Of a stretch of 64,000 nt of DNA, positions 7,357-15,327 are shown in pieces. Position 1 is the stretch's first letter. Each line of letters starts with the position of its first letter. Under the pieces are notes generated by a model. The model made no database searches and was not told the origin of the DNA. It saw nothing but the letters and a program-made list of their open reading frames with translations. Both the position numbers and the translations under genes were made by a program. The DNA is from Sphingomonas hankookensis (GTDB lineage: Bacteria; Pseudomonadota; Alphaproteobacteria; Sphingomonadales; Sphingomonadaceae), in the NCBI RefSeq assembly GCF_022664465.1, contig NZ_JAKREV010000009.1:1-64000 (forward strand). Reading direction: 5' to 3'.

Positions 7357-7761
7357 ATGGACCATCGCATCACCCACACCTGCGGGCATGAGCAAACCCA
7401 CTACATCGCCGGGTTCGCGTCGCAGCAGGAGCGCAAGGGCACCTGGCTGCGCACGACGGTCTGTGGTGCGTGCTACCGCAAGCAGCGCCAGGAAGAGAAC
7501 GAGCGCGACGCCGCGGCCTCGCAACAAGCCGTTGCCCATCTGTCGCTGGTGCCGCTCAACGGCTCGGAACGACAGGTCAGCTGGGCAACCACCATTCGCG
7601 CGAAACGGATCGCCTTGCTGCGCAAGGACCAACCGCTCGATAGCGTCGAGACCGGCGCGGCGCTGCTCGGCATCGCGGACGCCAAATGGTGGATCGACAA
7701 CCGCGACGCGACCGACGCGCAGTTACTCGCCTCGGTGGGAGCGGGTCAGAGGCCCGGCTGA
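7357..7761 (+). CDS. Small protein with N-terminal zinc-finger motif
   Basis: The product is 134 aa from ATG 7357; a TTG at 7348 is a weaker start. The N-terminus has THTCGHEQTHYI...CGACYRKQ, a Cys/His pair followed by CxxC about 30 residues later, which suggests one zinc site. The remainder is charged and contains DAKWWIDNRD near residue 110. Similar CGH-type leaders occur in many plasmid and phage proteins of unknown role. Its 3' end overlaps the convergent response-regulator gene by 16 bases. Confidence 0.55.
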   Translation: MDHRITHTCGHEQTHYIAGFASQQERKGTWLRTTVCGACYRKQRQEENERDAAASQQAVAHLSLVPLNGSERQVSWATTIRAKRIALLRKDQPLDSVETGAALLGIADAKWWIDNRDATDAQLLASVGAGQRPG

Positions 7762-8177
7762 ACCGGCGTCGTCACCGCGTTCTTCAGCGGCGCGGGCTTC
7801 TTGCCGTCGGGCAGCGTCCTGCGCAGATGCTCATGGACGATCGCAGCCGAGAACGGCTTCGGGATGAACGTCGCCTTCTCCGGCATGTCACCCGGATCGG
7901 GACGGATATTGCCGCTGGCGATCACGATCTCGATCCAGGGCCGGTGCTGGGCGACATGACGCGCCAGCGCAAAGCCGTTGATCGATCCCGGCATCTCGAC
8001 ATCGGAGAACAGCAGGATTGTATTGTCGGCCTGCTCTTCCAGCAGCACGATCGCGGTATCCCCGTCCATCGCCTCATGGCAGCGAAAGCCGGCGTCCTCC
8101 AGGATCAGCGTCATGTCCATCAGGATGATCGGGACGTCATCGACCGCGAGCGCGAAAGGTACGGTCGACGTGTTCAT
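7746..8177 (-). CDS. Stand-alone response-regulator receiver (REC) protein
   Basis: The product is 143 aa from the ATG at 8177, preceded by AGAGGT; the longer frame to 8384 is not needed. The REC signature is complete: acidic pair D13/D14 (LAVDDVP), phospho-acceptor D59 (LLFSDVEMPG) and K107 (FIPKPF). There is no output domain, only a short basic tail, as in CheY- or CpdR-like single-domain regulators. No histidine kinase is in the window, so the partner must be elsewhere. Likely a signalling relay in the cytoplasm. Confidence 0.8.
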   Translation of the reverse strand: MNTSTVPFALAVDDVPIILMDMTLILEDAGFRCHEAMDGDTAIVLLEEQADNTILLFSDVEMPGSINGFALARHVAQHRPWIEIVIASGNIRPDPGDMPEKATFIPKPFSAAIVHEHLRRTLPDGKKPAPLKNAVTTPVQPGL

Positions 8178-8277
8178 CACCTCTACAACCGCCTGTATCC
8201 ATAATCGCTCCCGCGACCGGCACGATGCTGCCGCCAAATCGTTGATGGCCTGACGGAAATTCGAGGGAGAACATCGA

Positions 8278-8586
8278 ATGCGTAGCCTGGTTGCTGTGTT
8301 CACGGTCGGGATATTCGCGATCGCGACCCCTGCCGGCGCGCAGGACATGCCCGGCGCAGTCGATCTGGGCGCGCAAGCGCGCACCCAGGTTCAGTCAGCG
8401 ACTGCTCGTGGCTATGCCGAACGGGGCGGGGCGGCGACCGCGCGAGGTCCGAACGGGGTGCCACTGTCCGCTCGCGCGAAAAGCTATTGCGACAGCTATT
8501 CCGCACGGTTGCGCCAGTACGGCGCGAAGGATGGGCGAGTGATGAAGCTGGCAGCGGCCTGCCGGCAGGCAGGCTATCGCTATTGA
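8278..8586 (+). CDS. Small secreted hypothetical protein
   Basis: The product is 102 aa with a signal peptide (MRSLVAVFTVGIFAIATPAGA-QDM). The mature part is Ala/Gly/Arg-rich and has two Cys (YCDSY and AACRQAGY) that could form one disulfide. It lies between the divergent REC gene and the convergent umuC. No family is recognised. AGGGAG precedes the ATG at a suitable distance. Confidence 0.5.
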   Translation: MRSLVAVFTVGIFAIATPAGAQDMPGAVDLGAQARTQVQSATARGYAERGGAATARGPNGVPLSARAKSYCDSYSARLRQYGAKDGRVMKLAAACRQAGYRY

Positions 8587-8588
8587 TC

Positions 8589-9848
8589 TCACCGCGCGAT
8601 CGGCACCTGATCGATCCGCGTGGTCCAGGACGGGCTCTTGAAAGCACGCTTGGTGTCGTAGCTCTTCTGGCCAAAGCCCTCGGAGGCAAGCCGCATCGTG
8701 TTGCGGCCGAACCGCCCGTTGAGCCCGTCGATCGCGGCGAGCAGGGCAGGGGATCGCGGATCGGGCACCGCGAACAGGTCGGCCTGGTGCGCGGTCATCG
8801 GCTCCAGCCCCTCGAGCATGACGCCGCACTTGGTGTAGACGCCGCCAGTTTCGTACATGACATCCGCCATGCGGCCCGCCATACCGCCGATCACGCGCGG
8901 ATCATTGGTCGCCGGCGACAGCCGCGCTATGCGCGAGGCGGACGGCGCGTTGGGCTTGAACCGGCTTCCGTGGGCAAAGGCGATCAGGCGGGTGGCAGCG
9001 AGATCCTGCGCGCGGATCTTCTCGGCCGCGCGGACCGCGCGGCGCACCATCGCCTCGCGCAGCGCCGCGACCTCGCGCACCGGCTCACCGAAGCAGCGGG
9101 TCACCGCGGTCGCCTTGGACGGGGGCGGCTCCGGCTCGAAATCGGTGCATTCGACGCCGTTCAGCTCGCGCACGAGCCGCTCCAGCACCACCGTCCCCAC
9201 GTCGCGCGCGACCTCCGGGGGGAGGGCGGCAAGATCGGCCGTCGTCCTGACGCCGAGCGGTCGCAGCCGCTCGGTCATCGCTCGCGCGATGCCCCAGACC
9301 TCCTCGACCGGCCATTGCGCGAACAGGCGCCGCCGCAGCTCGATGTCGTGCAGGTCGACCACGCCCTTCCAGACCTTCTCCGACGCCTTGGCGAGGGCGT
9401 TGGCAACCTTGCTCAGCGTCCGGGTCGGGCCAAGCCCGATGCGGATCGGCAGGCCCGTCGCACGCTTGACGGCCGCGATCACGCGGTGCGCGGCCGCCAC
9501 GTCGCCCAGGCCGTTCGGGAGCACCGGCAGGCGAAAGAACGATTCGTCGATCGAGTACACTTCGACCGTGCAACTGTGCTCGGCGAGGACCTGATTGAAG
9601 CGACGATTCATGTCGGCATACAATTCGTAGGAACTGCTGCGGTATTGGATGCCATGCTCGCGGACGATATCACGAATCTTGAACATCGGCGCACCCATCT
9701 TGATGTGCAGCGCCTTGGCCTCCTCGGAGCGCGCGATGGCGCAGCCGTCCCCGTTACTCAGCACGATGAGCGGTTTATCGCGCAGCGACGGGTCGAATAC
9801 CCTCTCCGACGAGCAATAGAAGTTGGAGACGTCAGCGATCGCCCACAT
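8589..9848 (-). CDS. umuC: Y-family DNA polymerase, UmuC-like
   Basis: The product is 419 aa, catalytic subunit of a polymerase V-type translesion polymerase. Start 9848 lies 5 bases after the umuD stop. The palm motifs are clear: MWAIADVSNFYCSSERVF (metal-binding D6), SNGDGCAIARSEEAKALHIKMG, YELYADM and YSIDESFF (D101, E102). A little-finger region follows up to residue ~360. UmuC needs processed UmuD; here umuD is split by a transposon (see 9854 and 16471), so the gene has lost its SOS promoter and may be silent unless another promoter reads in. Confidence 0.9.
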   Translation of the reverse strand: MWAIADVSNFYCSSERVFDPSLRDKPLIVLSNGDGCAIARSEEAKALHIKMGAPMFKIRDIVREHGIQYRSSSYELYADMNRRFNQVLAEHSCTVEVYSIDESFFRLPVLPNGLGDVAAAHRVIAAVKRATGLPIRIGLGPTRTLSKVANALAKASEKVWKGVVDLHDIELRRRLFAQWPVEEVWGIARAMTERLRPLGVRTTADLAALPPEVARDVGTVVLERLVRELNGVECTDFEPEPPPSKATAVTRCFGEPVREVAALREAMVRRAVRAAEKIRAQDLAATRLIAFAHGSRFKPNAPSASRIARLSPATNDPRVIGGMAGRMADVMYETGGVYTKCGVMLEGLEPMTAHQADLFAVPDPRSPALLAAIDGLNGRFGRNTMRLASEGFGQKSYDTKRAFKSPSWTTRIDQVPIAR

Positions 9849-9853
9849 GGCGG

Positions 9854-10033
9854 TCAGCCCTGCAGGTTGCGCACGGAGGCGCGGACGACGCCCCACACTT
9901 CGACACTCTCATCCGCGATCACCGCGTCGTAGCGCATCCGCGCGTTGCGGGCCTCGAGGACCGGCTTGCCGTCGCGCCAGACCAACTGGCGGATCACGAA
10001 GCCCCCGTCGACCACGGCGATGACGATGCGGCC
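9854..10033 (-). pseudogene. umuD: umuD, 3' fragment (C-terminal half), cut off by transposon insertion
   Basis: This encodes the last 59 residues of a UmuD/LexA-type S24 peptidase (GRIVIAVVDGGFVIRQLV... ending VEVWGVVRASVRNLQG). Reading continues out of the transposon end in frame, so a short open frame remains. The other half is at 16471-16737. Joining the halves at the duplicated GCTAAC gives an unbroken 148-aa UmuD. The catalytic Lys of E. coli UmuD (K97, in DGEFTVKKL) aligns with Arg in DGGFVIRQL. The family is known to self-cleave under RecA control; this copy is broken. Confidence 0.85.
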
Positions 10034-10039
10034 GCTAAC
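10034..10039. repeat. Left copy of 6-bp target-site duplication (GCTAAC)
   Basis: GCTAAC directly abuts the left terminal repeat of the transposon and recurs at 16471-16476 directly after the right terminal repeat. Both copies are in register with the umuD reading frame (GTT AGC on the coding strand), so removing the element plus one copy restores umuD. Confidence 0.9.
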
Positions 10040-10059
10040 TATAGCGGCCTGCAATGATG
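10040..10059 (+). repeat. Left terminal inverted repeat
   Basis: TATAGCGGCCTGCAATGATG is the exact reverse complement of the right end at 16451-16470. Confidence 0.9.
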
Positions 10060-10320
10060 CTCGACCAAACGCGCAATAGAGGGGAGTTTTCGGCGCAGAT
10101 TAGTTGAGACGGATGGCGTTGCTCGACGCACATTGCGTGAGACGCAGCGCACGATCGGTGAGACGGACGCACAATGCTGATACGCTGACGCAGGATGCCG
10201 GTTTGGCGCCATCACAGCGGCAACCCTGCCGCCCTCATCTCGTCGGTGAGTTCACGGGTCCGCACCGGGTCGAGGCCACCATGCAGCAGCTTTCGGAGCT
10301 CGGCGAGCTTGGTGTAAACC
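10060..10320. repeat. Extended left end: transposase-site-like repeats and an inverted copy of the element's right end
   Basis: After the 20-bp terminal repeat the left end continues as an inverted, diverged copy of the right end. From about 10123 to 10280 it is almost identical to the reverse complement of 16225-16380, which includes the last ~75 bp of the ATPase gene. Within it, near-tandem units of about 20 bp recur near 10095, 10128, 10149 and 10169, with the pattern CGCACAwT..GTGAGACGsA. Such arrays at both ends are typical binding sites of Mu/Tn552-class transposases. The short open frame 10104-10373 is an artefact of this copy. 10321-10454 holds no clear feature beyond AT-rich DNA that may carry the cargo promoter. 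Confidence 0.7.
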
Positions 10321-10454
10321 AAATCGGGTCAACCTCCACCAAGGCCTTTTTCAGCGATCTTCAACTGCTGTGACATCAATTTGAAGCAAACGTGCTGTAC
10401 ACATCGCATGTTAAAGCCTGGAATTAATATCAAAGCTAATCGGAGCCTGCGGTG

Positions 10455-11036
10455 ATGGAAAGGCGCAAGTCACCTCGGCTACTAGGCGTTTTGGCTATTG
10501 CCTTGGCGGCGCTTGGCGTTGTCAGTTCCCTGGTTCTTCGTCAATCTGGATCCTATAGCGATAAGCGCGGCGAGGTCCAGGTGGTCACCGGCTCCTCTGC
10601 ATTGCCTTCCCTGACCCCCAGCGCTATCTCCTCACGCGTGGCCGATACCACAGAGGAGAAGAGTAGCGCATTCGATATTTCAGGCGATCCGGAACGGGTC
10701 CGGCGTTCCCTTCACAGCCAAAGCCGCGATCTCGCATGGGCACCGGGTACCGAAGGCAAGATCAGAGAAGTATTTGCCTCGGCTGGCGCTCCCACGCAAA
10801 TTTCCGTAGATTGTCGATCAGCCGGATGCGAAATCAAGGGTGAGCTTTCGGGCCTTAGCAGCTCAAACTTGCCGCAAGTGTTAAATCGGATCGCTGGCGA
10901 ACCAGTCAACAAAGCTTTGCGCGCAAGCGGCTTGACGCCAGACAAAAGTCCAACATACAGCATTATTTCAAACGACCCGGTGAGGGTATCGTTTAGCAGA
11001 GTCGTCTCGCGTGATATCGCTCAGGTGGAGCGATAA
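10455..11036 (+). CDS. Cargo gene 1: membrane-anchored hypothetical protein
   Basis: The product is 193 aa, from ATG 10455 (a GTG at 10452 is in frame). One N-terminal membrane anchor (residues ~9-27) is followed by a Ser-rich linker and a C-terminal domain with two Cys (DCRSAGCEIKGEL, near residues 117-122) that probably form a disulfide in the periplasm. It is the first gene of a three-gene operon ending in a secreted protease. Its base composition is less GC-rich than the plasmid backbone. No family recognised; a protease chaperone or inhibitor is one guess from context only. Confidence 0.55.
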   Translation: MERRKSPRLLGVLAIALAALGVVSSLVLRQSGSYSDKRGEVQVVTGSSALPSLTPSAISSRVADTTEEKSSAFDISGDPERVRRSLHSQSRDLAWAPGTEGKIREVFASAGAPTQISVDCRSAGCEIKGELSGLSSSNLPQVLNRIAGEPVNKALRASGLTPDKSPTYSIISNDPVRVSFSRVVSRDIAQVER

Positions 11037-11039
11037 GAG

Positions 11040-11456
11040 ATGCCGTTTCGCTTTATCATACGATCCGTGGCTCTCAAGGGATTGTTTGTATTTACCGGCT
11101 GCATTCAACTTTCTGCATGCTCAGCTGTAGCGCCGTACGTAGCGGCATCTCCACCTACCGATATCGTGATCCCGGAACATTTAAATGGCCGGCTGTCGTA
11201 CCGCGGCAACTGTACCTACCTTATGGTTTCTGGATCAAAGCGGACGCTGATCTGGCCTCATGGTCATGTGTGGGACAGCACCGCGAAGGCAGTGAAGGCA
11301 CCCGATGGCCGCCTCTTCAAAAGTGGAATGCAGGTTACGATCCGCGGCGGTGATGGGTCGATCGAGTTCCTGCAAGGCGATCCAGAGGCATATCAGCAGC
11401 TCCAAGCATGTGGAGGTCCGTACGTAACCAGTAGCTATGTTGAAGGAGAAGGGTGA
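11040..11456 (+). CDS. Cargo gene 2: putative lipoprotein
   Basis: The product is 138 aa. The N-terminal hydrophobic leader ends in a lipobox-like QLSAC-S near residue 27, suggesting lipid anchoring. The mature region contains LNGRLSYRGNCTYLMVSGSKRTLIWPHGHVWD and GMQVTIRGGDG, resembling a small beta domain, with further Cys at CTY and ACGG. Three bases separate it from gene 1, and its stop overlaps the protease start (TGATG). Its co-occurrence suggests a role in folding, secretion or self-protection; this is inference. Confidence 0.55.
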   Translation: MPFRFIIRSVALKGLFVFTGCIQLSACSAVAPYVAASPPTDIVIPEHLNGRLSYRGNCTYLMVSGSKRTLIWPHGHVWDSTAKAVKAPDGRLFKSGMQVTIRGGDGSIEFLQGDPEAYQQLQACGGPYVTSSYVEGEG

Positions 11457-12676
11457 TGAAGAAGCGTGCTTTTCGGCTTGGCGCAGCCTGCGTCCTCGCC
11501 TCGGTCGCGATTTCGGCAGCGCATGCCGTATCGAACACGAAAACCATTCGACTTGCAACGTTTGACGAACCGTTCAACGATCCTGACGATGCGACTGCCA
11601 AACAGCTCTCGAAGACGGAGGGCCTTACTGTTGCAGAGGCGTCGCGACGTTTGCGGATCATGGGAGAGTTGGGGCGTCTGGCGCCCGCGCTCTCGGCACG
11701 TTTTCCCAAAGGCTTCGCTGGGGCCGAAGCGACTACGGGATCCGACTTCCGTGTTGCTATCTATGGTGTAGCTGCGGACCTCGAAGCGATCGGTAACGCC
11801 GCACGTCAGTTCGCCGGCAAAGGTGAACTCGCCAGCGTTCTCGATGTTCGCACTGCACCAGTATCAGAGTCTGAGATAGGGGCGCAGGCGCGGGGATATC
11901 TCTCATCGCTCGGCTCAAACGCTACGATCGCCACCAATGCGCGAACGGGGCAAATCAAATTATTGGTGAAAGATCCCACTTCCGCCCTCGCGGCGATTGT
12001 TGGCGGGCGATTTCGTGCGGCGCCTGGAACGCAGATAGAGCAATTCGACGGCATTGCTCTCACGGCAACGGAGGTTCCGGGCGGCCAGAACTATCGCGGC
12101 ACGTTCTCTAACGGCGACATCAATGAATGTACGCGAGGCTTTAACGTCAAACAAACCAACGGCTCGCTCTATGGCGTGACGACCGCAGGCCACTGCGAGA
12201 ATAATGGCAGGGATGAAACCACCGGGGTTTCACTCGCATTTCGCCAAGAATGGGTGTCAAACGGCGTGGATAGCCAGTGGCACACATTCTCCGGCGGAAA
12301 CAACTATCTGGTTGTTCCGAAGTTCTATAACGGTGCTGGGGTCGTTACCGTCACTGGAGCGCAAGGTGTCGCGCAAGGGCAGTATATTTGCAAGTATGGC
12401 CGATCGACAGGTCAGACATGCGGTTACACCGACCCATACACCTATACGGATAGTTACGGTGCCTTCTATAGAATGAACAGTAACTCGACCTATCCGCGGC
12501 AGAGCCTTGAAGGCGATAGTGGTGGCCCGGTCTTCACCGGGTCGATTGCGCTCGGACAGGTTCACGGACGTGACGGGGGAAATCCGACGCCCGGCCCTGT
12601 CACTAACATGTATTTCACCCCGCTGACGGCTTGGGCACCGAACAACGTGACGGTCGGTGTTACCTGCTACTGCTGA
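11456..12676 (+). CDS. Cargo gene 3: secreted chymotrypsin-fold serine protease (alpha-lytic/streptogrisin-like)
   Basis: The product is 406 aa. It has a signal peptide (MKKRAFRLGAACVLASVAISAAHA), a propeptide of roughly 170 residues, and a catalytic domain with H246 (VTTAGHC), probable D272 (GVDSQW) and S355 (LEGDSGGPVF). The H-D-S spacing of 26 and 83 residues is close to alpha-lytic protease. The mature enzyme has extra Cys pairs (CTRGF/GHC, CKYG/CGYT, CYC end). AAGGAGAAGG precedes the ATG. An exported protease is an unusual passenger for a Tn552-like transposon. Confidence 0.85.
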   Translation: MKKRAFRLGAACVLASVAISAAHAVSNTKTIRLATFDEPFNDPDDATAKQLSKTEGLTVAEASRRLRIMGELGRLAPALSARFPKGFAGAEATTGSDFRVAIYGVAADLEAIGNAARQFAGKGELASVLDVRTAPVSESEIGAQARGYLSSLGSNATIATNARTGQIKLLVKDPTSALAAIVGGRFRAAPGTQIEQFDGIALTATEVPGGQNYRGTFSNGDINECTRGFNVKQTNGSLYGVTTAGHCENNGRDETTGVSLAFRQEWVSNGVDSQWHTFSGGNNYLVVPKFYNGAGVVTVTGAQGVAQGQYICKYGRSTGQTCGYTDPYTYTDSYGAFYRMNSNSTYPRQSLEGDSGGPVFTGSIALGQVHGRDGGNPTPGPVTNMYFTPLTAWAPNNVTVGVTCYC

Positions 12677-13024
12677 CGCTCCAAATTGAGCCGTCGTTGA
12701 AAGATTAAACAGGCGGAGACTGGCGCCGCTTTCTCGATAGGCGAGGAAGCGGCGCGCTATTAAGGCCCGCCCACGCATGAGTATATAGCGGCAGCCCCAA
12801 AACTTGCCGACGAGTTGCCGCAACCAAAATGACCTGTGAGGAGGCCGTTCCGGGAAAGGCGTCCATCAGGCTTGTGGCACGCTACAAAGTAATCAGAAAA
12901 ACGACCGGTTTTCTGGCGGTTGCCGGATTGCAGCGCACAGGCGCCATCAAATAACCAGAAAACCCGTTGCGGAAACCAGCGTCACGTTGCAGGTACGTAG
13001 CTGTCTTTTCTGGCGGAGTCGGCA
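12677..13024. other. Intergenic region between cargo and transposition genes, with res-like sites
   Basis: This 348-bp stretch has no convincing gene. Its right half contains repeated and inverted CAGAAAA/TTTTCTG blocks at 12893-12899, 12909-12915, 12955-12961 and 13006-13012, directly before the serine recombinase gene. Divided inverted motifs in front of a resolvase gene are how res sites of Tn552/Tn3-type systems are arranged. The left half (12677-12840) shows nothing I recognise apart from a possible cargo terminator region. Confidence 0.5.
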
Positions 13025-13669
13025 TTGCTCATCGGCTATATCCGGGTGTCGAAGTCGGACGGGTCGCAGACGCTGGCGCCGCAGCGTGATGCGCTGCTCG
13101 CAGCTGGTATCGACCCTACCCGCATCTACGAGGATCTTGCCTCCGGGCGGCATGATGCCCGGCCCGGCCTGACCGCCTGCCTCAAGGCATTGCAGCCCGG
13201 CAATACACTCGTGATCTGGAAGCTGGACCGACTGGGGCGCGACCTGCGTCACCTGGTGTTGACCGCAGAGGCGCTCCGGGAGCGCGGTGTTGGGCTGAAG
13301 GTGCTGACAGGTGCCGGCGCGCAAATCGACACCACCTCCGCCAACGGGCGGCTCGCATTCGGCATCTTCGCCGCCTTCGCCGAGTTCGAGCGCGAGCTGA
13401 TCGCCGAACGCACCCAGGCGGGACTGGCAGCCGCGCGCGCGCGTGGTCGTCTCGGCGGACGCCCCCGCAAGATGGATCGCGCGACGCTGTCGATGGCGAT
13501 GGCTGCCATGTCCGACCGGGGGGCCATCGCGGTCGACGTGGCACGGCGTCTCGGGATCACGACGACCACGCTTTATGCCTATGTTAACGGCGACGGCAGC
13601 CCCAAGGCGCCAGGGCAGGCGCTGCTCGATGGCATACCGTTCCGCAAAGAACAGACGCAGGCCGCGTGA
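13025..13669 (+). CDS. Serine recombinase (transposon resolvase)
   Basis: The product is 214 aa from a TTG start. It shows the resolvase/invertase catalytic domain: IGYIRVSKSDG (nucleophile Ser9), WKLDRLGRDLRHL, GRLAFGIFAAFAEFERELIAERTQAGL, and a C-terminal helix-turn-helix (AVDVARRLGITTTTLYAYV). It would resolve cointegrates formed by replicative transposition, acting at the res-like repeats just upstream. Its stop overlaps the transposase start (GTGATG). Confidence 0.85.
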   Translation: MLIGYIRVSKSDGSQTLAPQRDALLAAGIDPTRIYEDLASGRHDARPGLTACLKALQPGNTLVIWKLDRLGRDLRHLVLTAEALRERGVGLKVLTGAGAQIDTTSANGRLAFGIFAAFAEFERELIAERTQAGLAAARARGRLGGRPRKMDRATLSMAMAAMSDRGAIAVDVARRLGITTTTLYAYVNGDGSPKAPGQALLDGIPFRKEQTQAA

Positions 13670-15327
13670 TGGGCGCGGGCGTCACGATCCCCGTCGAGGC
13701 GATCGTGACGCTGCGCCGACGCCTCTCGGCGCTGCCGGCGCGGCATCCCGAGCGCGGGCCGCTGCTGGCGCAGACCGCCGACCTGTACGATGTGAGCCGC
13801 GCCACGCTCTACCGGCTACTGCGCGGCGAACGCCGCCCGAAGGATGCCCACCGTGCCGATCGCGGCACTCCGCGCATCATGCCGGCCGACGAGATCGAGT
13901 GGTGGTGCGAAGTGGTCGCGGCGATGAAGGCGCGCACCAGCAACCGCCAGGGCCGCCGCCTGTCCACCAACCGCATCCTCCAGATCGTCACCGAACATGG
14001 CGTCGAAACGCCCGACCGGGGACTGGTGAAGCTGCCGCCCGGCAGGCTTACCGCCTCGACGCTCAACCGGCATATGCGGCGGCTCGGCTACGACACGGCG
14101 CGTCTTACCCGCGAACGACCGGCGGTCCGCTACCAGGCGGAGCGGTCGAACATGCTGTGGCATTTCGACATGAGCCCTTCCGACCTGAAGCAGTTGAAGG
14201 TGCCAACGTGGCTCGATCCGGACCGGCAGGGCGCACCGACGCTGATGTTGTTCTCGGTCGTCGATGACCGCTCCGGCGTCGCGTATCAGGAATATGCACT
14301 GGTCTACGGCGAGGATGCAGAAGCGGCGCTGCGCTTCCTGTACCGTGCCATGGCGCCGAAGGAAGACAATCCGTTCGGCGGGATCCCCGACAGCATCCAG
14401 ATCGACGGTGGCCCGGTCGGCAAATCGGCGGTGTTCAACCGGGTCATGGAGTGCCTCGGCGTCGAGGTGATCCGCCATATGCCGAAGGGCTCGGACCCGC
14501 AGCGCACGACGGCGCGCGCCAAGGGCAAGGTCGAGCGCCCGTTCCGCACCGTGAAGGAAGCGCACGAAACCCTCTACCACTTCCACGAGCCCGATAGTGA
14601 GGACGAGGCTAACCGCTGGCTGGCGCGCTATGTCACAACCTACAACAATGGCGGGCATCGCCACGAGCAGCGCTCTCGCATCGAGGACTGGTTGGCCCGG
14701 TTGCCCGAAGCCGGCGTCCGCGCGATGTGCACGTGGGAACGCTATTGCGCATTCGCCCGCGAACCCGAGCGACGCCGGGTCGGGATTGACTGCCGGCTGA
14801 CCGTCGCAGGCGTCACCTATGAGGTGTCGCCCGAGGTAGCCGGTGAGACGGTCGTGGTATGGTGGGGCCTGTTCGACCAGGAACTCTGGGTCGAGCATGG
14901 CGAGGAACGGTACGGCCCGTTCGATCCGGTCGGCGGGCCGGTACCGCTTCACCGCTATCGCAAGCACCGCAAGAGCCGGCGCGAGGTACGCGCCGACCGG
15001 GTGGACGAACTGGCGACCCGCATCGGCATCCCGCGCTCGGTGCTGTCCGGCGAAACCGACGTCGTCGTAACGGTGCTGCCGGCGACAAACAGCGCGGCCG
15101 TGCCGTCGCGGTCGTTTGTCGATCCCGATCCCTTCGCCGAGCTGACCTTCGCGACCCCGCTCAAAGCGCGAATGGCGATCGCGGATGAGCTGCGCCTGCC
15201 GCTCGGCAGCCTTGGCGAGGAAGATCGCGGCTTCATCGACGCGCTGCTCGCGCGCACCCTGTCCCGCCCCGAGGTCATGGGCGAAATCCGCCGGCGGTTC
15301 CCGCCCGGACACAAACGGAGCGGCTGA
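13669..15327 (+). CDS. tniA: DDE transposase (TniA/TnpA-like, Mu-class)
   Basis: The product is 552 aa, close to TniA of Tn402/Tn5053 (about 560). An N-terminal HTH (YDVSRATLYRLLRGERRP) is followed by the rve core with D167 (WHFDMS), D246 (IQIDGGP) and E289 (GKVERPF), then a Mu-type C-terminal beta-barrel region (RRVGIDCRLTVAGVTYEVSPEVAG). It acts with the downstream ATPase. ATG 13669 is preferred over the GTG at 13666. Coupled to both neighbours by overlapping stop/start codons. Confidence 0.85.
   Translation: MGAGVTIPVEAIVTLRRRLSALPARHPERGPLLAQTADLYDVSRATLYRLLRGERRPKDAHRADRGTPRIMPADEIEWWCEVVAAMKARTSNRQGRRLSTNRILQIVTEHGVETPDRGLVKLPPGRLTASTLNRHMRRLGYDTARLTRERPAVRYQAERSNMLWHFDMSPSDLKQLKVPTWLDPDRQGAPTLMLFSVVDDRSGVAYQEYALVYGEDAEAALRFLYRAMAPKEDNPFGGIPDSIQIDGGPVGKSAVFNRVMECLGVEVIRHMPKGSDPQRTTARAKGKVERPFRTVKEAHETLYHFHEPDSEDEANRWLARYVTTYNNGGHRHEQRSRIEDWLARLPEAGVRAMCTWERYCAFAREPERRRVGIDCRLTVAGVTYEVSPEVAGETVVVWWGLFDQELWVEHGEERYGPFDPVGGPVPLHRYRKHRKSRREVRADRVDELATRIGIPRSVLSGETDVVVTVLPATNSAAVPSRSFVDPDPFAELTFATPLKARMAIADELRLPLGSLGEEDRGFIDALLARTLSRPEVMGEIRRRFPPGHKRSG

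Noticed and set aside
10104..10373. 89-codon frame at the left end of the transposon
   Set aside because: It exists only because the right end of the element, including ATPase coding sequence, is copied here in reverse.
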